Assembly: GCF_001687365.1 (NCBI RefSeq) | Contig: NZ_LGLV01000022.1 | Location: forward strand, 1-64,000 | Reading direction: 5' to 3' | Length of the DNA stretch: 64,000 bases | DNA from: Pararhizobium polonicum | Lineage (GTDB): Bacteria; Pseudomonadota; Alphaproteobacteria; Rhizobiales; Rhizobiaceae | In this document: piece by piece, positions 9,486 to 18,024 of the stretch | Position numbering within the stretch: position 1 is the stretch's first letter | How the letters are laid out: each line of letters begins with the position of its first letter | Translations under genes and position numbers: made by a program | Notes under the pieces: model-generated | What the model was told of the DNA's origin: nothing | The model's database searches: none | Seen by the model: the letters and a program-made list of their open reading frames with translations, nothing else

Positions 9486-10284
9486 TTTCTGCCCCCGATG
9501 AGCCGATATCCGACTTGCGGCGAGCGATGCCGGGGATCCGGTCAAGAACTGAAAGTGTGAGGCCGCCATCAACCATGATATTCTCGCCGGTGATGTAGCG
9601 ATTGTCCCGATCGATCAGAAAATTCACGATACGCGCGACATCGACAGGCGCCCCGATCCGCTTCAGAGGGACGATGGCCTCTCGTTGGCGCATGATGTCA
9701 ACGTCATCGTACACCGAGCGCGTCATGGGTGTCATGATCATTCCGGGCGAGACGCTGTTGACTCGTATGCCGTACTCTCCCCATTCCAGCGCCATCTGCT
9801 TGCACAACATGATCAGCGCGGCCTTAGCTGCGCTATAAGCACCTGTCTGACGATGCGGATGAACGCCGGATTGCGATGAGATCGCGACATAGGCACCCTG
9901 GCTATTCTTCAGGTGCGGGAAACCTGCCTTCGCCAGAAGCCAGCTCGCGCGGCATGTCAATGTGAACATGTCTTCCCAGACTTCGAGTGGCATGTCTTCC
10001 AAGGACGTCGGATCGACTGCGCCCGCATTCGAAACGATAGCGTCAAGCCCCTCAAAGGCGTCCGTTGCTGCCCCGACGAAATAGTCGGGGACAGCGGGGT
10101 CGCGAAGATCGCCTTCAAGAATAAGGACTTCGCAGCCCTGATGCCGCAGTTCGTCTGCAAGTCCCTCCACAGCCCCCCGGTTCTTTCGAACGCACATTGC
10201 GATGGCCGAGCCTGGCCTCTTAGAGATTTCGCGGCATATCGTGCCGCCTATCCCCTCGCTCACTCCAGTCACAAGCACACGCAT
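9478..10284 (-). CDS. SDR-family oxidoreductase
   Basis: A 268-residue classical short-chain dehydrogenase/reductase. It has the cofactor motif TGVSEGIG near residue 6, NAG in SNAGAV, a catalytic Ser in ISSQSG and YSAAK as the Tyr/Lys pair, and it ends in a GGLTLS-type C-terminus. It starts at 10284 behind AGGGAGGTAAG. It is co-transcribed with the overlapping Gfo/Idh/MocA gene. The SDR at 27139 is a close paralog (shared NAG, YSxxKAAL and GIRxNxVSPGM segments). It probably oxidises a sugar or sugar acid. Confidence 0.92.
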   Translation of the reverse strand: MRVLVTGVSEGIGGTICREISKRPGSAIAMCVRKNRGAVEGLADELRHQGCEVLILEGDLRDPAVPDYFVGAATDAFEGLDAIVSNAGAVDPTSLEDMPLEVWEDMFTLTCRASWLLAKAGFPHLKNSQGAYVAISSQSGVHPHRQTGAYSAAKAALIMLCKQMALEWGEYGIRVNSVSPGMIMTPMTRSVYDDVDIMRQREAIVPLKRIGAPVDVARIVNFLIDRDNRYITGENIMVDGGLTLSVLDRIPGIARRKSDIGSSGAENA

Positions 10285-10445
10285 ATCTTACCTCCCTATT
10301 TCCGTGAATACCCATTAGTGGGCGCTGTGGAACGCAGTCCTGTAGCCAGAAGCTTCAGTGACGCGGACGCATTGGCTCCTGCCTCGCCCAACCGTCTGTG
10401 TGAACCGATAGCCGCGAGCAGGAGCTCGCAAGCAGAGGCAAGCAA

Positions 10446-10465
10446 TTATCAGAACACCGTTCCAT
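10446..10465. promoter_or_regulatory. putative IclR operator, site 3
   Basis: Read on the minus strand it is ATGGAACGGTGTTCTGATAA, which matches 15 of the 20 bases of site 2 and keeps the ATGGAA and GATAA flanks. It lies about 160 bp upstream of the SDR start. Confidence 0.55.
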
Positions 10466-10562
10466 CATTTACGGCTGTGTATTGCCTGTCAAGCCTCGAA
10501 CCAGGCCGATTTCCCATCCCGCAAACGTCGATTCGCCGCAGTTGACAAGCCTATTTTCCTAG

Positions 10563-10582
10563 ATAGAATGACGTTCCAACAG
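10563..10582. promoter_or_regulatory. putative IclR operator, site 4
   Basis: Core GAATGACGTTCC with the GAA-N5-TTCC spacing. It lies 156 bp upstream of the second binding-protein gene. Confidence 0.5.
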
Positions 10583-10737
10583 CGTTCCGGACCTTAGACG
10601 CGTTGAGGATAAGCCGGTGTGGCCAGGAGGTGGCAGCATCGTCGGCCGAGGAAAATTCTTACCGCATTGACGACCGGATCACCTGACGTGGCGTGCTCAC
10701 GCACGACAGAGAACAATTGCAAGAGGGAGGAAACCAT

Positions 10738-12045
10738 ATGCACGAAAACCTGAAACTATCGCGCCGCTCACTATTAGGCGGGTTTGCTGCAGCATCCGTT
10801 GTTGCCGGGGTTGGAAGCCGCAAGGCATCGGCGCTATCAGGCACGACAACTGAGGTGAGCTACAACGGCTTTCTTGATCCGGTCAACGCCAAGGACCCGC
10901 GAGCGGCCGCGCAGAACCGCATGATCGAGGCCTTTGAAAAGGCCAATCCATCGATCAAGATCAAGGTTATCGTCGATCCTTCAGGTGCAAACGGCATCCG
11001 CGCTGCCCGCGCCCGCGCCGGTGCGCCTGACGTCATACGCGTCTCAAATTCCCAGCAGCCGGAATATTCGTCCACCGGCTCGATCTTGCCAATCGATGAC
11101 CTTGTAGCCCGCGATGGCATCGACACCAAGGACTGGCTGATTCCGCTGGATCAGACGAAGGTCAACGGGAAACTATGGGGTCTGCAGCAAGACTTTCGTA
11201 TTCCGATCCTCGTTTATCGCAAAAGCCGGTTTGCAGAAGCCCAAATTACGACTCCTCCGCGCACCTATGAGGAAGTCGGGGCTTTGGGGGCAAAACTCAC
11301 CAAGGGAGCAACAATCGGATATGCTGTTCCGATCGGCGTTACGGGCGGGATTGGCGGCGCTCAGGCATTTAACGAATTCATCATCAGTTCAATGCTCGCA
11401 GGTAATGACGGTCCTCTTTTCGCTCCCGACGGACGGAACATCGCTTTTGCCGATGATCGGCTTCTGCTGGCGGCAACGACTGTATCAGACCTTTTTGCAA
11501 AGAAGGCCTCCACGCCTGTCACTTTGCAATACGGATATAATGAGTTGCAGGACGGTCTGCGTTCGGGAGCGGTCGCTTCCGCATCGTTTGGCCTCTACCG
11601 ATATAAGGGAATCGAGAAAGCGGTCGCCGACAACGATCTCGCCTGGGCTCCGGCGCCTTCCATTGCGCCTGACGACAAGCTTACCGCCTATGGCTTCCAG
11701 TTGAGCATCAACGCAAACTCCCCAAACAAGGAAGCCGCGTGGGAGTTCGTGAAATTCATGACAAGCCCGGAAGCGCAGATTCTCGCCGCCCGTGGCGGGG
11801 AAGTCGTCGCGCGGGCAAGCGTCTACAACGATCCCTATTTTTCAACGCCTGAAGCCGCGGATCAGTCAGGTTGGAAGGACCTCGTGCAAGAGCGAGGCCG
11901 TCTGGTGACCTACTCTGTCATTCAATCGATATTCAATCAGATCGCCGGCGAGGAATTCCAGCGCATGATCCTGCTCGGAAGTACGCCTGAGAGCGTCGTT
12001 TCGCAGGTCAAGTCCCGCTATGCCGAGGCTCTCTCGAAGTCTTGA
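10738..12045 (+). CDS. sugar ABC transporter substrate-binding protein (family 1), copy B
   Basis: A 435-residue periplasmic binding protein with a twin-arginine leader (LSRRSLLGGFAAAS, Arg9-Arg10) and a likely cleavage site near residue 32. The ATG at 10738 follows GAGGGAGGAAACC. The mature part is a paralog of the protein at 6875, including FLDPVNAKDPRAAAQ and the VIQSIFNQIAGEEFQRMIL tail, which is typical of extracellular family 1 proteins. No permease or ATPase adjoins it, so it probably feeds the importer at 3914-6839. It has its own putative IclR operator upstream. Confidence 0.93.
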   Translation: MHENLKLSRRSLLGGFAAASVVAGVGSRKASALSGTTTEVSYNGFLDPVNAKDPRAAAQNRMIEAFEKANPSIKIKVIVDPSGANGIRAARARAGAPDVIRVSNSQQPEYSSTGSILPIDDLVARDGIDTKDWLIPLDQTKVNGKLWGLQQDFRIPILVYRKSRFAEAQITTPPRTYEEVGALGAKLTKGATIGYAVPIGVTGGIGGAQAFNEFIISSMLAGNDGPLFAPDGRNIAFADDRLLLAATTVSDLFAKKASTPVTLQYGYNELQDGLRSGAVASASFGLYRYKGIEKAVADNDLAWAPAPSIAPDDKLTAYGFQLSINANSPNKEAAWEFVKFMTSPEAQILAARGGEVVARASVYNDPYFSTPEAADQSGWKDLVQERGRLVTYSVIQSIFNQIAGEEFQRMILLGSTPESVVSQVKSRYAEALSKS

Positions 12046-12053
12046 GCTTTTAA

Positions 12054-12081
12054 GCACCGCATCCCCGTTGCGATGCGGTGC
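12054..12081 (+). terminator. stem-loop after binding protein B
   Basis: A 10-bp perfect stem (GCACCGCATC, 12054-12063, with 12072-12081) lies 8 bp after the stop codon. There is no long T tract after it, so termination or mRNA stabilisation are both possible. Confidence 0.55.
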
Positions 12082-12184
12082 GACCACACCCGCACTTAGC
12101 TGGAAGAACAACGAAGCTAACAACGGCCCTCTTCGGATTTGACAACGCCGATTGAACCGAGTTTGGCGCAGGAGACACACTGCC

Positions 12185-13255
12185 ATGATGTATCGATACC
12201 TTGGCCGGACCGGGGTTCAGGTCAGCGAATATATGCTGGGGACGATGAGTTACGGATCGGACGGCAATTCCGACGAACGCGAATGCGTCGAAATCGTGCA
12301 TCGGGCCCTCGACCGGGGCATCAACTTCATCGATACTGCCGACACATACTCCCATGGGGAAGCTGAAAGCATTGTCGGCAAGGCGATTTCAGGACGGCGC
12401 GACAAGGTCGTCCTTGCGACGAAGTTCAGGCTTTCCGCCGGCGACGGCCATAACGACCAAGGTGGATCGCGCTATTGGATCATGAAGCAGGTCGAAAACA
12501 GCCTGCGTCGGTTGAAGACGGATCACATCGATCTGTATCAGATGCACCGCCCGGATCTTCAAACCGATCTTGAAGAAACGCTCGGCGCGTTGAGCGATCT
12601 CGTAACGCAAGGCAAGGTTCGATATCTCGGCGGCTCGACGGCCCCCGCCTGGTATCTTGCCGAGACACAGGCTGTCAGCCGCCTGCAGAAGCTCTCCCGG
12701 TTTATCAACGAGACGTCGCCCTACTCGATTTTTCAACGGGCCGCCGAGCGCGAGACATTGCCCGCCGTTCAGCACTACCGAATGGGGTTTACGGCCTGGA
12801 GCCCCTTGAACGGGGGGTGGCTGACCGGGAAATATTCTTCCAAAGGTGGCGCACCGGCCGGATCGCGTGCGGACCGCGTCCAAGGGCAGTGGGGAAAGCA
12901 CTACCCCATTCTGCAATCGCGCTTCGACATGGAGCGCCCCGGCAATCGCCAGAAGCTCGAACTGCTTTCAGCGCTGGAGCCGATAGCGCGGCAGGCGGGA
13001 CTGTCTCTCATGCACATGGCGCAGGCGTTTCCGCTTGCACATGCCGCGGTCACGGCGGTGATCCTCGGTCCGCGGACGATCGAGCAATTCGTTAGCATGG
13101 AGGCTGGCTTCGAGACGAAACTGGATCATTCGACCCTCGACCAGATCGACGCGCTCATCCCTCCCGGCGCGCTGATCGAAGAAGCCGATCGCGGCTACGT
13201 CTCGCCATGGTTGGCGCCAGAGATTCGTCGGCACGCTGGCACTGGTTTCGGCTAG
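12185..13255 (+). CDS. aldo/keto reductase
   Basis: A 356-residue NADP-dependent aldo/keto reductase (voltage-gated potassium channel beta / YghZ-like branch). The catalytic tetrad is visible: Asp and Tyr in INFIDTADTYSHGEAE, Lys in VVLATKF and His in DLYQMHRPD. The (beta/alpha)8 barrel runs to a C-terminal NADP-binding segment (AVILGPRTIEQF). The ATG at 12185 follows CAGGAGACACACTGCC; the next codon is also ATG. It lies after binding protein B in the same direction and may be co-transcribed with it. It probably interconverts an aldose and an alditol or a keto-sugar. Confidence 0.9.
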   Translation: MMYRYLGRTGVQVSEYMLGTMSYGSDGNSDERECVEIVHRALDRGINFIDTADTYSHGEAESIVGKAISGRRDKVVLATKFRLSAGDGHNDQGGSRYWIMKQVENSLRRLKTDHIDLYQMHRPDLQTDLEETLGALSDLVTQGKVRYLGGSTAPAWYLAETQAVSRLQKLSRFINETSPYSIFQRAAERETLPAVQHYRMGFTAWSPLNGGWLTGKYSSKGGAPAGSRADRVQGQWGKHYPILQSRFDMERPGNRQKLELLSALEPIARQAGLSLMHMAQAFPLAHAAVTAVILGPRTIEQFVSMEAGFETKLDHSTLDQIDALIPPGALIEEADRGYVSPWLAPEIRRHAGTGFG

Positions 13256-13328
13256 CCGCATAACGGGTCGGGCAGAATCATGAAGCAATTACAATTTTAA
13301 ACCTGAAACACTCCGGGGAGGAGGCCAT

Positions 13329-14321
13329 ATGATAAAACTACTTCTACAAGCATCGCTCGCTGTCGTGCTCTTGGCATCGGTTGCGCATGGGCAAAGCGGA
13401 GCTAAGCCAATTGCAGATAAATCGATACCGGCGCGGGTCGAATTTCACCCAATACACTCGCTGACAATAACTGATACGCAATATCTGAATGGTGATGCTA
13501 ATGGTAAGGAGGTTGTCCTCGGCGGTGAATTGAGCATTGCCCAAGGTAAGGGGCCGCTTCCGATCGTAGTCCTAATGCATGGTTCGGGAGGCGTCGGCCC
13601 TAATATTCAATTTTGGCGCCGCCATTTCAACTCCATGGGTATTTCGACATTTATCATCGACGGGATGACCGGGCGTAGTCTGACCAGCGTGGGGGACAAC
13701 CAGGCTCTGTTGGGCCGCCTCAATTTTTCTCTCGACATTTTTCGGTCACTTGACATCTTGGCAAAGCATCCGCGGGTCGACCCAGATCGGATCATTTTGA
13801 TGGGGTTCTCCCGCGGTGGCCAAGGCGCCCTTTATTCGAGCGTTTCACGGTTTCAGAAAATGTGGAACAAGAGCGGCGTCGATTTCGCCGGCTATGTGAT
13901 TTTCTATCCGGACTGCGGAACCACCTACCGTCAAGACGGGAACGTGCAGCAGCGTCCAATCCGCATCTTTCATGGAGCTCGGGACGACTATAACCCCGTT
14001 CGGACCTGCAAAGCTTATGCGGAACGGCTGAAGAATAGGGGCGTCGACATCTCGATTACTGAATATCCGAACGCGGAGCACGGGTTTGATAATCCACTCG
14101 GTGCCAATCCTCCTATGGCTACCAAGGCTGACCAATCAGTTCGTGATTGCGAGATCAAAGAAAACGATCATGGTATCCTCATGAACGCGGAAACCAATGC
14201 GCCTTTCAGCTACAGGGATGCTTGTGTAAAACTAAAGCCGGTTGTTGGTCAGGATCCCGAGGCGACTCGGGCCGCAATCCAGGCGGTTACGGAATTCGTC
14301 AAATCTACTCTGAAGCTTTGA
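13329..14321 (+). CDS. secreted alpha/beta hydrolase (dienelactone hydrolase-like)
   Basis: A 330-residue hydrolase with a Sec signal peptide (MIKLLLQASLAVVLLASVAHG, cleavage near residue 21). The nucleophile elbow is GFSRGG (Ser rather than the Cys of true dienelactone hydrolases), with an Asp candidate in HGARDDYNP and His in NAEHGFD. HGSGG forms the oxyanion site. It starts behind GGGGAGGAGGCC. It probably cleaves an ester or lactone in the periplasm, possibly releasing a substrate for the importer. Its base composition is slightly more AT-rich than the neighbours. Confidence 0.88.
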   Translation: MIKLLLQASLAVVLLASVAHGQSGAKPIADKSIPARVEFHPIHSLTITDTQYLNGDANGKEVVLGGELSIAQGKGPLPIVVLMHGSGGVGPNIQFWRRHFNSMGISTFIIDGMTGRSLTSVGDNQALLGRLNFSLDIFRSLDILAKHPRVDPDRIILMGFSRGGQGALYSSVSRFQKMWNKSGVDFAGYVIFYPDCGTTYRQDGNVQQRPIRIFHGARDDYNPVRTCKAYAERLKNRGVDISITEYPNAEHGFDNPLGANPPMATKADQSVRDCEIKENDHGILMNAETNAPFSYRDACVKLKPVVGQDPEATRAAIQAVTEFVKSTLKL

Positions 14322-14345
14322 TCGGAAAGGTGCTTTCTTTTATGG

Positions 14346-14377
14346 GCGCGATGGGAGCCGGGTAGGTCCCATCGCGC
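14346..14377 (+). terminator. stem-loop after the secreted hydrolase
   Basis: An 11-bp perfect stem (GCGCGATGGGA, 14346-14356, with 14367-14377) and a 10-base loop, 24 bp after the stop codon. It lacks a following T tract, so it is a likely but not certain terminator. Confidence 0.5.
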
Positions 14378-14506
14378 GCAAACCGGACTCTTCATGGGCC
14401 GGCCGCCTTAAACATTACGCCTCGATTTCGAGCGGTCCAAAGGGGAGAAACTGCGAATGTCTTTCCAGTCTCCCGGCATCGGATTTTTCTCCAGAGAATT
14501 GATCCC

Positions 14507-15439
14507 ATGACGAAACCCGATATTGAGATCATAGCGAAGGGATTTCGCTTTCCAGAAGGACCAGTCGAGCTCCCCGACGGTTCGATTGCAGTCGTTGAGA
14601 TCGGCCGCGGCAGGATTGTGAGAATCAGGGAAGGCGGAAAAGTTGAACTACTGGCTGTAACACATGGCGGCCCTAATGGGATGGCTTTAGGACCGGACGG
14701 GGCGCTCTACGTATGCAATAATGGCGGCTTCTCATGGCTAGAGGAGGAAGGCTGGTTGAGGCCCGTTGGTCTGGCTCTGAACTATCGAGGAGGTATGATC
14801 CAAAGGGTTGACGTCTCCACTGGCGAGGTCACAACGTTGTATGATCGATACGAGGGACGACCACTGAGCGGGCCGAACGACATTGTTTTCGATGATCAAG
14901 GGGGATTTTATTTCACTGACACGGGTAGGGTTCGGGAGTTCCAGCACGACCACGGCGCGGTGTTTTACGGAAAAGTTGATGGAAGTGCGATAAAGAGGGT
15001 AGTGTTTCCGCTTTTGGCGCCAAATGGCATTGGCTTATCACCCAATCTTAAAACATTATACGTTGCAGAGATGGAAACAGCCCGACTATGGAGCTACGCC
15101 GTCGCTGAACCGGGGGTGCTCCTTAAAACGCCTTTTCCGAGTCAAAGCGGCGGTGAACTCGTCATCGGACTTGGAGGCTTCCAGCGGATCGACAGCCTGA
15201 AGATCGCAGCTTCAGGCAACATCTGCGTCTCTACTTTAGTGACCGGGTGCATAACGGTGGTCTCGCCTGAAGGCGAATTGCTCGACCAAATTTGGATGCC
15301 GGAGATCTACCCGACAAATCTCGCATTTGTAGGAGCCGAGTTGCAAGACGCCGTCGTGACCCTATCGCTGACAGGGCGGGTCGGAAGACTTCGATGGCCG
15401 GAGAAAGGGCTGAAACTACAATATCAAGGTGCGAGGTAA
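14507..15439 (+). CDS. SMP-30/gluconolactonase-family lactonase
   Basis: A 310-residue six-bladed beta-propeller of the SMP-30/LRE family, which hydrolyses sugar lactones using a divalent metal. Visible conserved motifs are FPEGPVELPDG (metal Glu), LSGPNDIVFDDQGGFYFTDT (Asn), LLAPNGIGLSPN (Asn) and a late RIDSLKI (Asp). It has no signal peptide, so it acts in the cytoplasm. It probably opens lactones made by the sugar oxidoreductases of the cluster. It is convergent with the hydratase-like gene at 15465, leaving only 25 bp between the stops. Confidence 0.9.
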   Translation: MTKPDIEIIAKGFRFPEGPVELPDGSIAVVEIGRGRIVRIREGGKVELLAVTHGGPNGMALGPDGALYVCNNGGFSWLEEEGWLRPVGLALNYRGGMIQRVDVSTGEVTTLYDRYEGRPLSGPNDIVFDDQGGFYFTDTGRVREFQHDHGAVFYGKVDGSAIKRVVFPLLAPNGIGLSPNLKTLYVAEMETARLWSYAVAEPGVLLKTPFPSQSGGELVIGLGGFQRIDSLKIAASGNICVSTLVTGCITVVSPEGELLDQIWMPEIYPTNLAFVGAELQDAVVTLSLTGRVGRLRWPEKGLKLQYQGAR

Positions 15440-15464
15440 CTTTGGCCTCGCCTCGCATGGTGGA

Positions 15465-16241
15465 TTACAAGTCGGCCGATAGCACAAAATCGAAGCTCGC
15501 TTCCGAGCCGAGCTTGACCTCGATCTTCCCCGGCTCCGCGATCTCGAACGCCCCGCAAAGACTGCCCGTGGTAATCACCGAACCCGCCGTCAAGCTTGCC
15601 GGCGGCCCGAATCTACCATTTGCATAGCCGAGAAGCCATGTCAGTACGTCCCCGGTTGGATGTCGCGCTCCGGCTTCATACAGCACACGCCCATCAACTG
15701 ACACATGAAGCGGCGTTCCCGCGCACGAATCCAGGAGCGAAGCCGGCAGAAGCGGTCCGAGCACGTAACCCATGTTTCCAAGCCTGTCGGCCAAGAAAAG
15801 AGGAAACGACACTCCCGCGCCGTCTTCTATCGCGGACCAAACCAGTTCCACGCCGAGATAAACTTCCGATACCGCTTCCGAAATCCCGGAACGGTTATAA
15901 GTGCCTTCGGACAAGACAGGGAGGTCCCGGCCTAGCTTTACGGCGATTTCCACCTCGAGCTTCATGCCGGGCCGCCAAAGTAAACTGGGTTTCGAGACAC
16001 TATGCATAAAGGGATGAAGGGGTGCGACGACGAAATGGCCGGCCGGCGTGCCCGCGACCTTCCAGGCACGACCTTCAACGCCTTCCATCTCCGAAACGAG
16101 ACGTTGCGTTTCCATTGCCATTCGAAGGTCGGTCGGACGCATCGGAAAACGTGCGGTCCGCATCTGCCTTCCCTCACTCCGTAGTTTCATCAGGTCCCGA
16201 GCCACTTCATTGATAGCGGCGGTTGATCTTAAATCGTCCAT
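15465..16241 (-). CDS. 2-keto-4-pentenoate hydratase-like protein (FAH superfamily)
   Basis: A 258-residue protein of the hydratase/decarboxylase branch of the fumarylacetoacetate hydrolase superfamily. Characteristic parts are the WKVAGTP segment, the metal-binding ELVWSAIED region (MKLEVEIAVKLG nearby), and the C-terminal SVITTGSLCGAFEI motif. In catabolic clusters such enzymes act on 2-keto-3-deoxy acids or unsaturated keto acids. It starts at 16241 with no strong ribosome site. A C-terminal fragment of a paralog survives at 24875-25127 in the decayed second copy of this locus. Confidence 0.85.
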   Translation of the reverse strand: MDDLRSTAAINEVARDLMKLRSEGRQMRTARFPMRPTDLRMAMETQRLVSEMEGVEGRAWKVAGTPAGHFVVAPLHPFMHSVSKPSLLWRPGMKLEVEIAVKLGRDLPVLSEGTYNRSGISEAVSEVYLGVELVWSAIEDGAGVSFPLFLADRLGNMGYVLGPLLPASLLDSCAGTPLHVSVDGRVLYEAGARHPTGDVLTWLLGYANGRFGPPASLTAGSVITTGSLCGAFEIAEPGKIEVKLGSEASFDFVLSADL

Positions 16242-16345
16242 ACCGTTTCCTTGTCGCTTCCGATACGTCGCTCCCCGGGATTGGTGAAAGGAAGCGTATT
16301 CTCGATTGATAGGCTATCGTCCCTCTTGACCGCAGCCTCGCCTTA

Positions 16346-16918
16346 TTAGGAAAGAGCTGCGAGGATCAGGGATCCGGACACGATCGCGAGCCATATCGAC
16401 GCCACGCGGCGGATCGCCGTCAAGCGATCGCTTCCATCTACTTTTGATCGAGTAACCGTTCCAAACGCGCCCCACACCAGTGCCACGCCAGCTGCGGTAA
16501 CGCAGAAAAGCGCAAGCTTCAGCAGGAATTGCTCATCCGTTGGAGCCGGCAGGAGAACGAAGGCGACGATAAGGGCTTTTGGATTGAGGGCCGTGGTGAT
16601 GTAGACGCGCTTTGCCGTCACCTCGTCATTGCGAACGACGGCGGATCGTGGGGCCCATAGCCTGATCGCCAGATACATCACCCATGCAGCAGCAACGAGT
16701 TTCAGAACAACCGTCGCCATGGGCCAGCGCTCGATCATCATCGCCCCGAACCACGCGGCCGGTAAAATCATCGTCAGATAACCGATGAGTTCAGCCGGCA
16801 GAAGACGCCAAAGGCTTGGCAGACCGCGTTGAGCGCCAGCAAGCCCGATGAGCGTATTCGTCGGTCCCGGCGCAAGCAGAAGCGCAAGAACCGCGAAAAG
16901 AAACGTCGAATACGTCAT
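16346..16918 (-). CDS. LysE-family transporter
   Basis: A 190-residue membrane protein with about six hydrophobic segments. The N-terminal motif LLLAPGPTNTLIGLAGAQRG is typical of the LysE/RhtB exporter family. TTALNPKALIVAF in the middle matches the family's NPK motif. It probably exports an amino acid or related small molecule. It sits alone between the hydratase-like gene and the PfkB kinase gene, and I see no functional link to the sugar genes. Confidence 0.88.
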   Translation of the reverse strand: MTYSTFLFAVLALLLAPGPTNTLIGLAGAQRGLPSLWRLLPAELIGYLTMILPAAWFGAMMIERWPMATVVLKLVAAAWVMYLAIRLWAPRSAVVRNDEVTAKRVYITTALNPKALIVAFVLLPAPTDEQFLLKLALFCVTAAGVALVWGAFGTVTRSKVDGSDRLTAIRRVASIWLAIVSGSLILAALS

Positions 16919-16994
16919 GCTAACCTCTCAGGAGATGTAAGGGCCAATGCCTCTAGGCGATCGGAAGCCTGCAAGCAGGCCACGCACACCAGCC

Positions 16995-17882
16995 TCATTC
17001 CGGGTTTTCCAGACATTGGTCCGTTTCCATAGCGAAGGGGATACTGGATTGGCTCCCGCTGCGGGAACAGGCAAGACCCGCCGCAGTCGCGGCCCGCTTC
17101 ATGGCGTCCTTCAATGGGAGTCCGCGATCCAGCGCCGATGCCAGAACGCCAACGAAACAATCCCCTGCCGCGGTCGTGTCCTTGACCTCGACCGAGAAGG
17201 CCGGGATTTTGATAATCTCCCCCGCAACGCTCGCTTCTGCTCCGTCACCGCCGAGCGTTTTCAGAACGCCTGTTCCGAGCGCGCGAGACAGATCCGTTGC
17301 GGATGATCCGGCAGTCAGCCACCCCGCAAGTGCCTCGGCCTCATCTTCGTTCACGACGATGAGATCGCAAAGCGAGAGAATCTCTTTTTCAAGAGGAAAG
17401 GCCGGGGCCAGATTGAGAATCGACATGGCATTCGTCAGGCTCAGACGCCGAATGAGCTTCTCGATCTGGACGGGGTCGTTTTCCATCTGCATGAGGACGA
17501 TGCGCGCATTGTGAATAAGAGCGTCGTCCACATCATCGGAGGACGCGACGAGATTGGCACCGGAGGCGACCGCGATCATGTTCCGGCCGTGGCTATCGAT
17601 CAGGATCGAAGCGCAGCCTGTCGGTTCTGTGGCACGGCTCACGCGACTGAGGTCTACGGCTTCCACCAAATTCTTCAGCGCGACATCTGCCAGCGCATCC
17701 TTGCCGACCGCCCCGACCATGACGACGTTTGCGCCGTCGCGCGACGCTGCAACGGCCTGGTTGGCGCCTTTGCCGCCCGCTTCCGTCCGGAACTGATCGG
17801 CCAGAAGCGTCTGGCCAGGCTGCGGCATCTCCTTGATCGAGAAAACCAGATCGGCATTGATGGAGCCAAATGTGACAATCAC
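16995..17882 (-). CDS. PfkB-family carbohydrate kinase (ribokinase-like)
   Basis: A 295-residue ATP-dependent sugar kinase. The N-terminal FGSINADLVF segment and GGKGANQAVAASR form the substrate lid and site. The second PfkB signature DTTAAGDCFVG holds the catalytic Asp and anion hole. The start is a GTG at 17882 behind AGGAAGGA; a longer reading of the same frame overlaps the aldolase gene and lacks homology. It is downstream of the DHDPS-family gene on the same strand (142 bp). It probably phosphorylates ribose or another pentose, hexose or keto-deoxy sugar. Confidence 0.9.
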   Translation of the reverse strand: MIVTFGSINADLVFSIKEMPQPGQTLLADQFRTEAGGKGANQAVAASRDGANVVMVGAVGKDALADVALKNLVEAVDLSRVSRATEPTGCASILIDSHGRNMIAVASGANLVASSDDVDDALIHNARIVLMQMENDPVQIEKLIRRLSLTNAMSILNLAPAFPLEKEILSLCDLIVVNEDEAEALAGWLTAGSSATDLSRALGTGVLKTLGGDGAEASVAGEIIKIPAFSVEVKDTTAAGDCFVGVLASALDRGLPLKDAMKRAATAAGLACSRSGSQSSIPFAMETDQCLENPE

Positions 17883-18024
17883 GAAAAAATCCTTCCTGAC
17901 ATGCAGCGGCTGATGCGGGTTGCCTGTACAAGCCCGGATGAAAAAGGGCCCGAAATGATCACGACTTCGCCGCCGTGCATGGCAGGCAAAGTCGTGGCTC
18001 TTGGCTGAAGATGAAACGCCGGCG

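Larger units (their letters stand above)
10285..10737. promoter_or_regulatory. divergent regulatory region between the SDR operon and binding protein B
   Basis: This 450-bp non-coding stretch separates two divergent units. It holds two copies of the putative IclR palindrome, one per promoter (10446-10465 in reverse orientation, 10563-10582 forward). I see no convincing gene in it. Confidence 0.6.

Noticed and set aside
14455-14466. Possible further IclR site before the lactonase gene (GAATGTCTTTCC)
   Set aside because: The spacing fits but the flanks do not, and the core is less symmetric. It is kept only as a weak candidate and not listed as a feature.
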